From contig NC_054082.1 in assembly GCF_017562075.2 (NCBI RefSeq), positions 59,936,906 to 60,000,905 of the forward strand: a stretch of 64,000 nt of DNA, given 5' to 3'. Position numbers and translations under genes: made by a program. The notes below the pieces were generated by a model. That model was not told where the DNA came from and made no database searches. It was given only the letters and a program-made list of their open reading frames with translations. This DNA is from Anopheles merus (Eukaryota; Arthropoda; Insecta; Diptera; Culicidae). Shown one piece after another: positions 34,306-47,200 of the stretch. Each line of letters begins with the position of its first letter. Within the stretch, counting starts at the first letter, position 1.

Positions 34306-37300
34306 GTAAGTAAACAAGCACGATTAAAATAATAAAAGGAATTGAACCTAATCTTGTTGTTGCTCTCTTATCGATAGCCATTAAAAATCGTAAAATAATG
34401 CCATTTACAGTAAAATTATTCAATAAATTCATTGGCAATCGACTATAATAAGTATTTATAAACATTTAAACAAATTCATTGCAGGAATCATTTGCGCTCA
34501 AGGTAATTTATGGCGCGATCAACGCCGATTATCAATCGATTGGCTTCGTAAATTGGGAATGATTAAGTATGGATGTGCTCGATTAAATCTTGAACGGAGA
34601 ATTAATTCTGGACTTATCGAAATGCTTCAGGTAAATTGAATACTACAGTATCTGCATACTCAAGGGCCGCACTATAGTTATCAATCCACACGATTTAAAA
34701 ACATCATCATAATTTCAAGCCTCATATGGAATGACCTCATGTAGCAAGAACTTACTATGTATCTGTCTACTAAAAAGGTCTAGAAAGCCTGTCTAGCGTA
34801 GGCGACATGGCGCGTTGCGCCAATAAGTATAAAATTATGTATTTTTATTATGATCAACTCAAATAAACTTCAATGGAACTACGAAAAAAAAGAAATCTAT
34901 ACAATAATTAAGCTATGAGACTATATTTGGGAAAGAGAAAAAGTCTCGGAGCATGGTTCATGTCGAAATATACTGTTGTTAAAGTGTTGAAAGTTGCATA
35001 ATCGAGTAAGGTTACTAAAATGTGCTTCGAGAGTGCATTAATTCAACTACAACAAAAGCTCTTTCAAAAGATCTTTTTCAATGTTTTGACGGTTATTGGT
35101 ATTTTTTTCAATATGAATCAATATGACATCGGTTTAAAATCAATATAAAAATGTTGTAGGGTACCAGTTTTCGGCATGCTAGTGCAGCAATTTCACATAA
35201 ACTGCTCACACACCTAATTTTTTTGTTTTTTTTGGTTGATAAATTATCGTAATTTGTTACGCTTATTTTATTTGCCGTTTCAAAGCTCTTTTTCACAAAT
35301 ATTCGTGAAAATGAAAACATTGGTTTTGCTCCTATGTTCGGCAGTTTGTTCCTATTTTCAGCAGGCTGTGTTCCTATTTTCGGCTATGCAAATACGGATC
35401 ATCAAATGTTTTCATCAATGTAAATATGTAGAAAAAATGTTAAAAGCAATTTAATACTCTTACTTTCCTAAGCTTGGCGTTGAAAAGCACTTAAATTATT
35501 AATTTTATGTTGCTTATGTTGGCCCGTTTTGACATTCTTTTTAAAGTGTCATATAAACCAAGGACTGTGTAGTAGTAATGGGAATCCGAAACGGATTCAT
35601 AGATCAACTCCGACTCCGGATTAATACCGGATTCGACTCCTAATCAGTCAGGATCAGTCCGGATCACTCCGGATCACTCCGGATCAGTCCGGATCAGTCC
35701 GGATCAGTCCGGATCAGTCCGGATCAGTCCGGATCAGTCCGGATCAGTCCGGATCAGTCCGGATCAGTCCGGCTCAGTCCGGATCAGTCCGCATCAGTCC
35801 GGATCAGTCCGGATCAGTCCGGATCAGTCCGGATCAGTCCGAATCAGTCCGGATCAGTTCGGATGGGACTGGAAGCATCCAAATGACTCTGGTCAACTCC
35901 GGGCGAGTAATTTCAATTGGTGGTACAAAAACAGTAAGGATATTTTAATTTTGACTGAGGTTTTGGGAAACATACGGTTCAAGGAAAAAGGTTTGTGAAT
36001 CTCGGCATCATCTACCCCATATACAAGAAGGGAGACAGGATGGACTGCAACAACTACAGGGGTATTACGGTGTTGAATACCGCCTATAAAATATTCTCCC
36101 TGATCCTCCAGGATCGCCTTGTCCCGCACGTCGAAGAGATAGTCGGAAACTATCAAAGAGGATTCCGAAACAGAAAATCAAACACTGATCAGATCTTCAC
36201 CATGCGGCAGACCTTGGAGAAGATGGCTGTATACAGAAACGACACATACCATTTCTTCATTGACTTCAAAGCCGCATATGATTGCATAGCCAGGGTAAAA
36301 CTGTACGACGCTATGAGCTCTTTTCGAATCCCGGCCAAACTGATAAGGCTAGTTAGAATGAGTATGACCAACGTCACTTGCCAGGTGGGGGTGGATGGAA
36401 AACTCTCAGGAACTTTTGCTACCACCAATGGTCTGCGCCAGAGGCTTGCCTGTCTTCTATTTAATTTGGCAATAGAGAGGGCCATCCGTGACTCGAGGGT
36501 GGAGACTTCGGCAACTAGCAGAACTTCTAGAAGTCAACCCAGATCGTGGCATACGCTGATGATATAGACATCCCAAGAAACATTTCCCATACCTTTTACA
36601 CTTAAACATATTTTAAAGCATTCTTTATTATGAGTGTACTAAACCGCATAGTTTTGACATGTCCTTTGAAGATGCGTAACAGTTTTAAACATGTAAAACG
36701 TTATGAGTACGCTTATTAAAAGAGGAATGCCAAAGATGTAAAACCCGACTACAGAAAAGAGGGAAATAGATATGGATCTGTCTAACCCCTAAATAAGAGC
36801 ATGAAATGAGGCTGAAACCTGTCACATAACAGAAAAAAAGAAGAAGTTCGATTAATTTATCTACCACACTTTTTCGTTTAACTATACTTTAAAAAATATG
36901 GTACGAGTCTTTATTGAACATTAAAACATAGATTGAAGTGTGCTACTTCGTATTATTACGTGAATTTATTGTATAATTCTTTATGCTTTGTTATATTTGA
37001 GGATAAAAACTAATAAATCATTTATTTTTCCTTTTTTCACGTTTATTTTTCATTATCTACGATACACATAGACAATTTTAATGAGATTAGAACTCTTACT
37101 ATCATTTTAAATTTTGTGACTAAACAAATCATAAAATCTTTAGTTAATATATTTAATTTTTTTTAAGCAATACGGCAAAGCCGTCCTGAATAAAATATAA
37201 ATAAAATAAAAATAAAAACTGAATAAAAAAAATATTTTTTTTACAAAATCAATACACATGAAAAAATGCACGTAGTAACTAAGAAATCTATTCGATTTGC

Positions 37301-40300
37301 TATGCTTTGTGTGTGGAAACCATTGGTTAACGGTTTTAAAATGACGTAAAGTCCCCCTATGGCGAAACTCCAAAGGCCCTTTTGCGCCACCTGGTATTTT
37401 AATCCACCTTGGTCTGGCGCACTAACACATCTAATCGATAGCGCGCTCAGGCGAGGGGTAGGAGGCGGAGCAAGGGACGGGTAGCTCGATGAGCTGCTTT
37501 ACAAATTTGATGCAGGAGGAAAAAAGAAGGCATGAGAAAATACGTGGAAGACAACGATTTCTTCCGTCGCTTTGCCCAGCGGGAGGCTAGTTTTGTGTGT
37601 GGTTCTGTATGGAGTGTTTACATCAGCGGCCGGCAAAGTCCAGCCCGCGGGCCAAATGCGGCCCGCCGCAACATTCAATCCGGCCCGCGAAAGGCTTTGA
37701 CTGATTTTGAAAGATGGTAAGAAACTACTCGTATAAAAATTACTGAATATCTTTTAGAATGACATTTTATACCATCGTACTCTTTCAACTTTAATTAAAG
37801 TACTATGGAATGACGGATCGATCTCCCGGCCCAGATAACTCAGTAATGTAGGCACTTGTACCTCTGTCTTCCTTTTTAGCTTCTTTTGGAACCTCAAAAA
37901 TGAACCTGGGCTCTCTTGCAATGCTTTGATGGTTGCCTAATAGTACCAAGATGTTGGTGACCAAAACGCAGACATGTTCTTATGCGACGACAGACTTGTG
38001 TACGCAGTTCATTTAAGACGCTACGAGGCTCATTCGTTGATCGCGCACGCTTCTACGTTGGTTGGTTCACTTTTTTGGTCATCATGTTTAGAGTTCGACT
38101 GATAGAGGTGTCAAGGTGAGGGTACTGATAGAGGTTGTCTGTTGTCTAATGGGATACTACTATTCAAAGTGCAATTAACGTTAATTTGCAAGTGTAAAGC
38201 CTGGTTACAATAAATTTATTTAAAGTTTTGCATGCAACTTGCATTTGATGGGAGATCATTAGACTTTCACCAACGCAAAACATGCAATACAAAATTTTAA
38301 ATATTGTGAAACAGCTCCATACATTTTCACGCGGTAATTTTTTTATTTTATTTTATTCTTTTTTCTTAATTTGACACAAATCAGTTGGTTTCCCTCTAAA
38401 CTATTTTGGGGATATTTTCGATTGTATTTGAAAGCAAAAACAAATATTTAAAAATCCCTGTCATTTTAATGAGAATGACGATTCCATACTGTTGCTGTTT
38501 ACGAGTACAACAATTATCAAAGTGCATTTTCATAAGGAATCAGTTTTCAATTGATCTGACATGGCATTACTTATCCATCAAGCAATTTTAAAATTACTGA
38601 GTCTATTTTTACTTCGATAAATTTTCGATAAATTAATTTCGAACCATACTTGGATTACTGAAAAACAACAATAATATCTAAAATGTTTCTAAAACATTAA
38701 AATGTTATAATTTAAGCGCAATAATAATAAACCGCATTCACCTGGCCCGCGGCACTCGATCATTTACTAAAGTTGGCCCATTGCCTCAAAAGTTTGCCGA
38801 TCGCTGGTTTACATGATTTCAGCCTTCAACTGTCAAACTCCATACAAAAAGCTGACTAGAAGCGTGAAGGGTTCCACTGTTCATTATTTTCCTAAATGAT
38901 GTAACTCGGGTGCTCACTCCTGATAGCCATCTGCTATACGCGGACGATGCGAAGCTGTTTCTACCGATCTGCAACCGGTCAGAGCAACTCTGCCTTCAAG
39001 CATTTTAGTCCTGGTGCTCTCTCAATGGTCTTGAGTTGTGCGCTGAGAAGTGTGTGGTCATTACGTTTGCGAGAAAGTGGTGCCCTTTAGGCTGCGCTCT
39101 GGCACCAATCGAACACGACATCCGACTCGAACAAACCCAAATAATCAAATGGAGGTGCACTGTTAGACACAAACAAACAAACAAGACAAACATGTCAAAT
39201 TTCATACATTTTTCATGTTCGATGTCGTGTTTGATTGGTGCAAAAGCGCCGGGTTAGTCTACGACTGCGTTATAAATGGATCTACCATTGAGAGTAAACG
39301 GTGTGTCAGGGATCTTGGAGTGCTCCTTGACGAAAAGTTGAGCTTCCACGACCAGCTAGAGCACGTTGTCACTAAGAGTAACCAATTGATCGGCTTACTA
39401 AAACAAATAGCACGTGTTATAACTGACCCGGTCTGCATCAAGACGCTGTACTGCGGTTTGGTGCGGTAAGCACTAGAATATGCATCGGTAGTATGGTGGC
39501 CATCAGCTGCACGCCCCTGGCCCGTTTGGAATCAATCCAGCGCAAGTTCACGCGGTAAGCCTTGCGTTTCTGGAGTGTTCAGGTAAACTATGCCGGTCGT
39601 TGTTCGCGCTTAGGCCTCGAATCGCTGAACCAGCGACATTGCAACGCCCAGAGGCTGTCTGTTGTGGGATTCCTTGACAATCGGGTCCACTCGCCGGCGC
39701 TTCTATCTAAGCTCAACGTCTATGTCCCACCGAGATCGCTCCGTTCTAGATCACTACTTGACGTGGAGGAGCGTCGCACACGCTTCGCCCAAGCGCCACA
39801 GATTAAGCTTAAACGACTGGAAGATCGAATATCCATAGAAAAAAACGAAAGCTCCATAGCTTCATTGGTTTGCATTTGCGTATTACAAAGACATCATTAT
39901 ATTGCTGTCCTTTTCTTGCAATGTGTTTCGACAAGTTTCATCTAATCGTGACCTATATAGTCTTCTGACTCTCCGAGTAAAACGCTATAAGAATGGTCGT
40001 GTGGTCAGATACGTGGGTATCAAAAGCAACGTCCATTACTCAAATCTCACTTGCTTCAGTGTTGATAGTTTACATTGGAGTTTAGTATTTGAACAAACGT
40101 ATCGACGTTCTAGTTCTAGTGATGTTTAACTTCGATGCGAAACCATACAACAGTACAGAGGGAATGAGAAAGGTTTCCTCAAAGCTTTTTGCTATTTTTA
40201 GTCGGCGTCGTTTGCCGTCTGCTAAACGAAGTCTTTTTATATTACGTTTAGCCGTATAATCAACGTTATCTGTGATCGTCATCAACCAGACATGTCGTGC

Positions 40301-43300
40301 GCCGAGCTACTAAACAATGACACCTATCGCCAACCAGTCGATAAAAATTAACCACCGGTTTGGCTATATCGACCAATAAATTTATCTACTCTAATTAGTG
40401 TCGCGTACGCATTTCACGTACCGGTCGATAAAATTATATCGACCAATATAAAAACCGATCGAGTAGTTTCGCCACCTGTCAAATTGGCTTTGTTTATTTG
40501 GGTTTATTTACGAATGAGCACAACATGTGGCACCATAAAGCGGCTCAAAACTGTGTTTTACGTTTATTACTTACTAATTTATCCGGCACTACAACCGCTC
40601 ACGGTCTCGCGCCTTCGTCTCCCAGCCCGTTATCCCGGCCTTAATGGCGGACGCCTCCACGCCATCTTGCCACCTCAATTTGGGCCTACCACCTTGTCCT
40701 TGTGGACAGCCTAAAAAGACTTTACGGGCTGGGTCGTCCGTTTCCATGCGTACAACATGGCCAGCCCACCGGAGCCTGGCGAGCTTGATACGCTGTACGA
40801 CAGTGATGTCGCCGTACATCTCGTATAGCTCGTCATTATAGCGGCTCCTCCATTGTCCTTCCACCCTCCATTGAACTGCAACGCTCAGAGGCTGTTTGTC
40901 GCGGGACTTCTTGACAATCGGATCGACTCGCCCGCGCTTCTTTCGAGGCTCAACATGTATGTCCCGCCGAGATCGCTTCGAGCTAGATCGCTTCGAGCTA
41001 GATCGCTACTTGACGTGGAGGAACGCCGTACTCGCTTTGGCTCCTCTGATCCGTTTATTCGTATGTGCCGTGAGTTTAATGTTATTTGTGATCGTCATCA
41101 ACCTGACATGTCGCGCACCGCATTGTTAAATAGTATTCGTGTCGTGCGACCTTTTACATGTTAATTATGTTACTTAAGACTAAGCGTGACAAATGAATGA
41201 CCGAAATGTGACTATGTTATAATGAATGAATGTAAATGAATTCGCTTCAAGTGGGCCACTTGCGGTCCGTTGAATTTTAACTAATAAATAACAAATAACA
41301 AATAACATACGAGGCCAAGTATCCTTCTGAGCATCTTCCTCTCGAACGCGGCTAAGAGGGTTTCGTCAGATTTGGACAGCGTCCATCTCTCAGAGGCGTA
41401 TGTGATTACTGATACTATATAGGTAGTATATAGTCCCAGCTTCGTCCGTCGCGACAGGTTCTTTGAGCTTCCATGCTATTGTCGTTGCTGACCTTTGACC
41501 CAAGATAGGTGAATTGTGAGACGACTTCAAAAGTGCGTTCACCTATCTGCACGCCTACGTAGATTCTGATTATTTATTGGTAGGCCCGCTGATGTTGCCA
41601 CCATCAGTTTGGTCTTTGCCTCGTTTATCTGCAATCCGAGGTTCTCTGCCGCCTGCTCGATCCCTTGGTAGGTTTCTGCTACATAGGAGAGCCGCAGACC
41701 AATTATGTCTATATCATCAGCGTATGCCACGATCTGGGTTGACTTATAGAAGATGGTTCCTGTAGTCTTCACCCTCGAGTCGCTGATGGCCCTCTCTAGC
41801 GCCAAGTTGAATAGGAGACAGGCAAGCCCGTCCCCCTTGGTGGTAGCAAAAGGTCCTGAGAGTTTTCCATCACCTGGCATGTGACGTTGGTCATAGTCAT
41901 TCTAACTAGCCTTATCAGTTTGGCCGGGATTCCAAAAGAGCTCATAGCGTCGTACAGTTTTACCCTGGCTATGCTATCGTATGCAGCTTTGAAGTCTATG
42001 AAGAGATGGTATGTGTCGTTTCTGTATTCAGCCATCTTTTCCAAGATCTGCCGCATGGCGAAGATCTGATCAGTGGTTGATTTTCCGTTTCGGAATCCTC
42101 TTTGATAGTTTCCGACTATCTCTTCGACGTGCGGGACAAGACGATCCTGGAGGATCAGGGAGAATATTTTATAGGCGGTATTCAACACCGTAATACCCCT
42201 GTAGTTGTTGCAGTCCAACCTGTCCTCCTTCTTGTATATGGGGTAGATGATGCCGAGATTCCAATCACAAGGCATCGATTCGCTATCCCACACCTAAGTA
42301 ACGATTTGATGAATCTCGTTTTCTAGTCGTGCACCTCCATTCTTGACCAGTTCAGCTGCAATTCCGTCGGTTCCGGGTGCCTTGTTATTTTTCAGCCGAC
42401 GGATAGCCTTTCGTGTTTCTTCTATGCTAGGTGGCAGTAGCATGACATTATCTGCTAGTGGCGCTTCTAGCTGTTCGTTTAGCTGGTCGTTGAGCAATTC
42501 ATCAAAGTACTGAGCCCACCGCCAGAGGACCTCTGGCTGGTTACTAACCAGATCTCCATCCTTGTTGAGACAGCAGGTTACCTTAGGTAGAACATTGTTT
42601 CGGTGACCTGCTATCGTTTGGTAAAATTTTCGTGTCGGTCCGTACGCCTGTCTGGTTTGTTCGAGTTCCGGCATGTTTTGCTCCTCCAAAGCATGCGTTT
42701 TGGAGCGGTGAACTCGTTTCTCTTCGCGTCTGAACCGTGAATATTCCTCTGTGCAGTATGCAGTATTCTTACGTTCGGTCACTTGTCTGCATTCATCGTC
42801 GAACCAGCCAGATTTGGTGTTGCCACGACGTGGTGGGAGTATATTTCTTACACAGTTTATTATTTTTGTTTTTAGAGCGTTCCACCTCTCGCTCGTAGTT
42901 TGATAACTGTTTTCTGGCAGTAAAGACTCGTCTAAAGCGGCTTTGAATTCTTGTTGGACAGTAATGTCCCTTAGAGAGTCCGTGTTGAGCCGAGGCTGCG
43001 TGTTTTCTCCGCCCCCATTGGTGCGGGGGCGGGCAATTCTACAACGTATCACTAAGCCAACCAAGTAGTGATCGGAATCGATATTGGCTCCTCGATATGT
43101 TCTGACATTTTACAGGCTCGACTGTCGTCGGCGGCTTATTAACACGTGGTCGATCTGGTTGAAGGATTCTCCACGCGGGTGCGCCCATGTAATCTTGTGG
43201 ATTTTCTTGCGCGCAAATTTGGTACTTCCAACAATTGTTCGCTGCGGCGAACTGGACCAATCTACTACCATTATCATTACTGTGCTCATGCAGATTGTGA

Positions 43301-44132
43301 CAGCCAGTGTATTGGCGGTACATTGGCTCCCTACCGACTTTTGCGTTGAAGTCCCCCAGGATGATTATGAGGTCATGCCTGGGGCACGCATCTATGGTTC
43401 TAGCGAGGCGGCCGTAAAAAAGGCCCTTCTCCTCTTCCTCTTTCTCTTCGGTAGGGGCGTGAACGTTTATGAGGCTTATATTGAAGAATTTGCCTCGCAT
43501 GAGCAGGGTGCATAGCCTATCGTTTATAGCCTTGAAATCCATGATTGCTGGTTTCAACCGGGGACCTACGCATGTTGTGCACACCGTTCCCCAGTGTGGC
43601 TAGGACATCATCAAGTTTTTTCAAGGCTCCGGCTTCGCTTAGAGTGCGTACGTTCCATGAGCCCATTTTGAGAGAAGTCCTGGGGCATTGCGTATGGTCG
43701 ATATCGTAAGGTCCGTTTCGAATTCTTCTTTAGCTTTCCGTAGTCGTGGATTCATGGGACTGGATGACTGGCCCCGCGCCCACGTGACCGTTTTGTTTAG
43801 CGTCGGGTTGCCGACCCCCCCCCCCCCTCCCGACGTTCAGGCACCCGGTTTCACGGGATACCCACCCCCCTCCTGCTTCGCCATATGCCACCATCCGCCC
43901 AAGGGGTTGGGTCAAGCCCGTGTACCCAAGCTTAGATATGTAGTGACACATGTTACCACTCTGCACGGCAAGGACGTGTCGGAATAGGAGTTGGATGGGA
44001 GAGCCTATATTTTCCCTCGGAGGGCTTCGGATCCCATCCCATTGCAAACCTCACCTAACATGGATTCTTAGTTCCAGAATGTACGCAACAACTAAACGCA
44101 TCTTTTCCTTAAGAAATTAACTCCCCCCTCGC

Positions 44133-44201
<69 letters not shown>

Positions 44202-47200
44202 CACTATTTTAATCACTTTCTTTAAGCTAACGGTGGCTAAGCTGATTTGTTCGTATATTGCTGGAAACATTCAATTTCATTGTTTCTATTTACCCACTCC
44301 AAGGTCCGGCCAAACAGAAGTCGAAGCCGTTTCAAGCGTAATGTTTAATGCATCGACGTTCCTTTCTACCTCATCTATCAACCGAGCCCGCTTCTTATAA
44401 AAATTTCCTGTCTGTTTCGAACGCTTAGCCATGATGGTTTATTCTAAAATAGATTTAAGTATCCTTATTTATAAATACGAGAATGCAGCAAACCGAACTT
44501 ACCGCTTTGGAAAATGCAACAGAATTAAACTGTCAAAACACACGGTGAAAACAACTTCTTCCCCCCCTCGCTTTTTTCGGATAGCAATGAATTCAAACAC
44601 ACTTACGAATCCGTTGTTATTTTTTTTATTTTCCACTTTCTTTTTGTGCATCCCGCGGGCATCCCTGCGAAACGATAAAGAAAAGAAAACACACACACAC
44701 CTCCTCCTCCTCATGGTGTTTTTCGCAAGGTGATCTCGTAGGAGAACGCGAACGCAAAAACACACACAAAGCCACGCACGCACGCAGGCAAGCACACAAA
44801 CACACACTCCACTCCTCTCCCCCTCATGTTTTCGCAAGGTGATTCCATAGGAGATTGCAAAACATCAAAAAACACACACACAACCACGCACGCATGCAAG
44901 CATACATACACACTAGGCATGGGCAAAACGATTCTTTTCACCGAACGCGAACGAACTAGTTCGCCCACCAAAAAGAACCGAATGTGAACGACGATTCTTT
45001 CGTTCTTTTTTTCATGGGTTTTTTATTCACAAAGAACGCTCGTTATCTTTTTCATTTAACCACCATAGACGCCTATTGTAGCCAAAGAAGTACTCATTCT
45101 GCGGTTGACACCAATAATTTAAAAACATTAAACACTCGGCCCATCTGCTGTCTGGACAACACAAGCTATCGTAAAACCGACCAAAACCTAGCATGTAAAA
45201 ATCCAATATGAGCAAAAATGTCTCCAGCATATATTGTACCCTATGCCTTATACACACTCAAGTATTCTATAAAAAAATCTACTTAAATATGGATCAACAT
45301 GATGAGCGCAATCAATTCTGTTCAGTTCATTCGCGAACAATGACTAATCCGTTTGAACGGGATCGATATATTGAACTGTATAGGTATAATTTCCACACCA
45401 ACAGAACACAGATCGAACACAAATGAACCAGTTCGAACGAGTTCGATGAATTCAGTTGTGTAGGTACGATTTACACACCAACAGAACACAGATCGAACAC
45501 TAACGGATCAGATCGAACGCGTTCGATGAATTCACTTGTGTAGGTACGATTTACATACCAACAGAACACAGATCGAACACTAACGGATCAGATCGAACGC
45601 GTTCGATAAATTCAGTTGTGTAGGTACAATTTACATACCAACAGAACACAGATCGAACACTAACGGATCAGATCGAACGCGTTCGATGAATTCAGTTGTG
45701 TAGGTACGATTTACACACCAACAGAACACAGATCGAACACTAACGGATCAGATCGAACGCGTTCGATGAATTCAGTTGTGTAGGTACGATGTACATACCA
45801 ACAGAACACAGATCGAACACAAATGAGTCAGTTCGAACGCGTTCGATGAATTCAGTCGTATAGATACGATTTCCATACCAACAGCACACGTATCGAACAC
45901 TGCTGGACAAATTCGACGGCGTTCGAGGAATTGAGTTGAATGGGTACGATTTCAACACCAAAAGGGTACATTTTGATCTCTGACGACCCGTTCGCATGGT
46001 GCGAGAAAGAGCGAGAAAGCAATATGATTTTGCACGTTGCCTTACCACATTTATGTGTGCCGTCGAACACTGAACGGAACGTTCGAACGCGTTCGGTGTA
46101 GTCAGTTTCTTCCAAAAGTGTCCTGGTCGTTCTTTTTGTTAAGAATCTCGTTCGTTCGTGCACTTTACCGAACTGTTTGAACGGTGCGATTCTCGTTCAT
46201 TTTACACATGCCTAATACACATACACAGACACATACACCTATCCTTGGTGTTTTCACACACATACACACACAGACGCGCGCGCGCACGCACGCACGAACG
46301 CACTAGAGAGCGTAAATGAAGAGGTTCGATACGTTGCCGGCCTCCCCCTCCCGTGTTCTCGTTCTCCGTCAAGGCTGATGTGTGCACGTTTGTGCGTGTA
46401 CCTTTGCCGTCCATCCTCTACTTCCTCATCCGTTGACCGTTCGTTGTAAGCTGGAGGATTAGTTCAGCGCTTTTGAAGAAATGAAAGTTAAGAATAAGAT
46501 TACTCACTCTTTTTTCGTATGCTTTGTGTGTTATCATAACTTACCTTATTGCAAACAAAATCCGGAATGAAGCTCGTCGTTTAGAATATTCCGCATTCGA
46601 TCACATCCTCGGCGATGCTCGACGCCATCAGTGGATGAAAGCAGGAAAAGAAACAAAGAAAAGCATCAGTCGCCATCAGCATCATCTTACTCTCACACTT
46701 TTACATCGGTTTATGATTCTCACCTTTTCAATTTCACCAAAACAAACAGCGATGGAACCAAATCCAGAACACCAAAATCACACACGATTTCTGGAGCAAA
46801 CCGACACAATCTCCCCCTCCAATTGTTTGCCATAGACTGACGTGTGTGTGAGCAGCAATGTTCTTGAAGCGGTGAGCAACGGTAAAGCACACAGAAGAAG
46901 AAGTGAGACGGCTATACGAGTAGCGAATTACGCTGCCGCACACACAGCGTGCGTCATAATTTAATGCGCGAAAATCTTAAAATTTAAGTTATTCATGACA
47001 AATTGTATCGACATTTTCAAAATCTGACGAACTTTTACGAAAGATATGTAAAAACTTAATGTCTTCTTCTTGTTGGCTCAACAACCGTTGTCGGTCAAGG
47101 CCTGCCTGTACCACTTGCGTGGGGTTGGCTTTCAATGACTTTTGGATTACCCCCCATAGCAGGATAGTCAGTCCTGCGTATGGCGGCACGGTCTAGTTGG

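Larger units (their letters stand above)
38880..40320 (+). pseudogene. CR1-like LINE 3' part, heavily decayed, with two insertions
   Basis: LYADDAKLFLPICNRSEQ (RT motif C), CAEKCVVITFARK, then KRCVRDLGVLLDEKLSFHDQ and HCNAQRLSVVGFLDN match the LINE at 50600-53290. A 163-bp MITE interrupts it at 39091-39253, and about 0.47 kb (39795-40262) interrupts the tail before VICDRHQPDMS. Several stops and shifts are present; the 5' end is truncated in front of YADD. Confidence 0.78.
40566..44070 (-). mobile_element. RTE-like LINE, nearly full length, decayed
   Basis: Read leftwards: endonuclease start GSWNVRTLSEAG (43640-43670), LINVHAPTEEKEEEEKGLFY and ILGDFNAKVG, then RT with GIIYPIYKKEDRLDCNNYRG, FIDFKAAYDSIARVKL, AYADDIDIIG (41720), YVGV.. 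and AAFERKMLRRILG (41300-41340), and the C-terminal WRSRYNDELYEMYGDI, RIKLARLRWAGHVVRM at 40589-40860. These are the motifs of insect RTE/BovB-like LINEs. An internal piece of endonuclease is missing near 43570 and there are several frame changes. A CR1-like tail is inserted at 40866-41305. Confidence 0.82.

Noticed and set aside
44499..44971. Cys/Val-rich - strand frames
   Set aside because: They are translations of CA/GT repeats.
45330..45960. Regular 80-bp units considered as a CRISPR-like array
   Set aside because: The whole unit repeats with no unique spacers, it lies within a TIR element and the DNA is eukaryotic. The 10-bp array at 35641 was rejected for the same reason.
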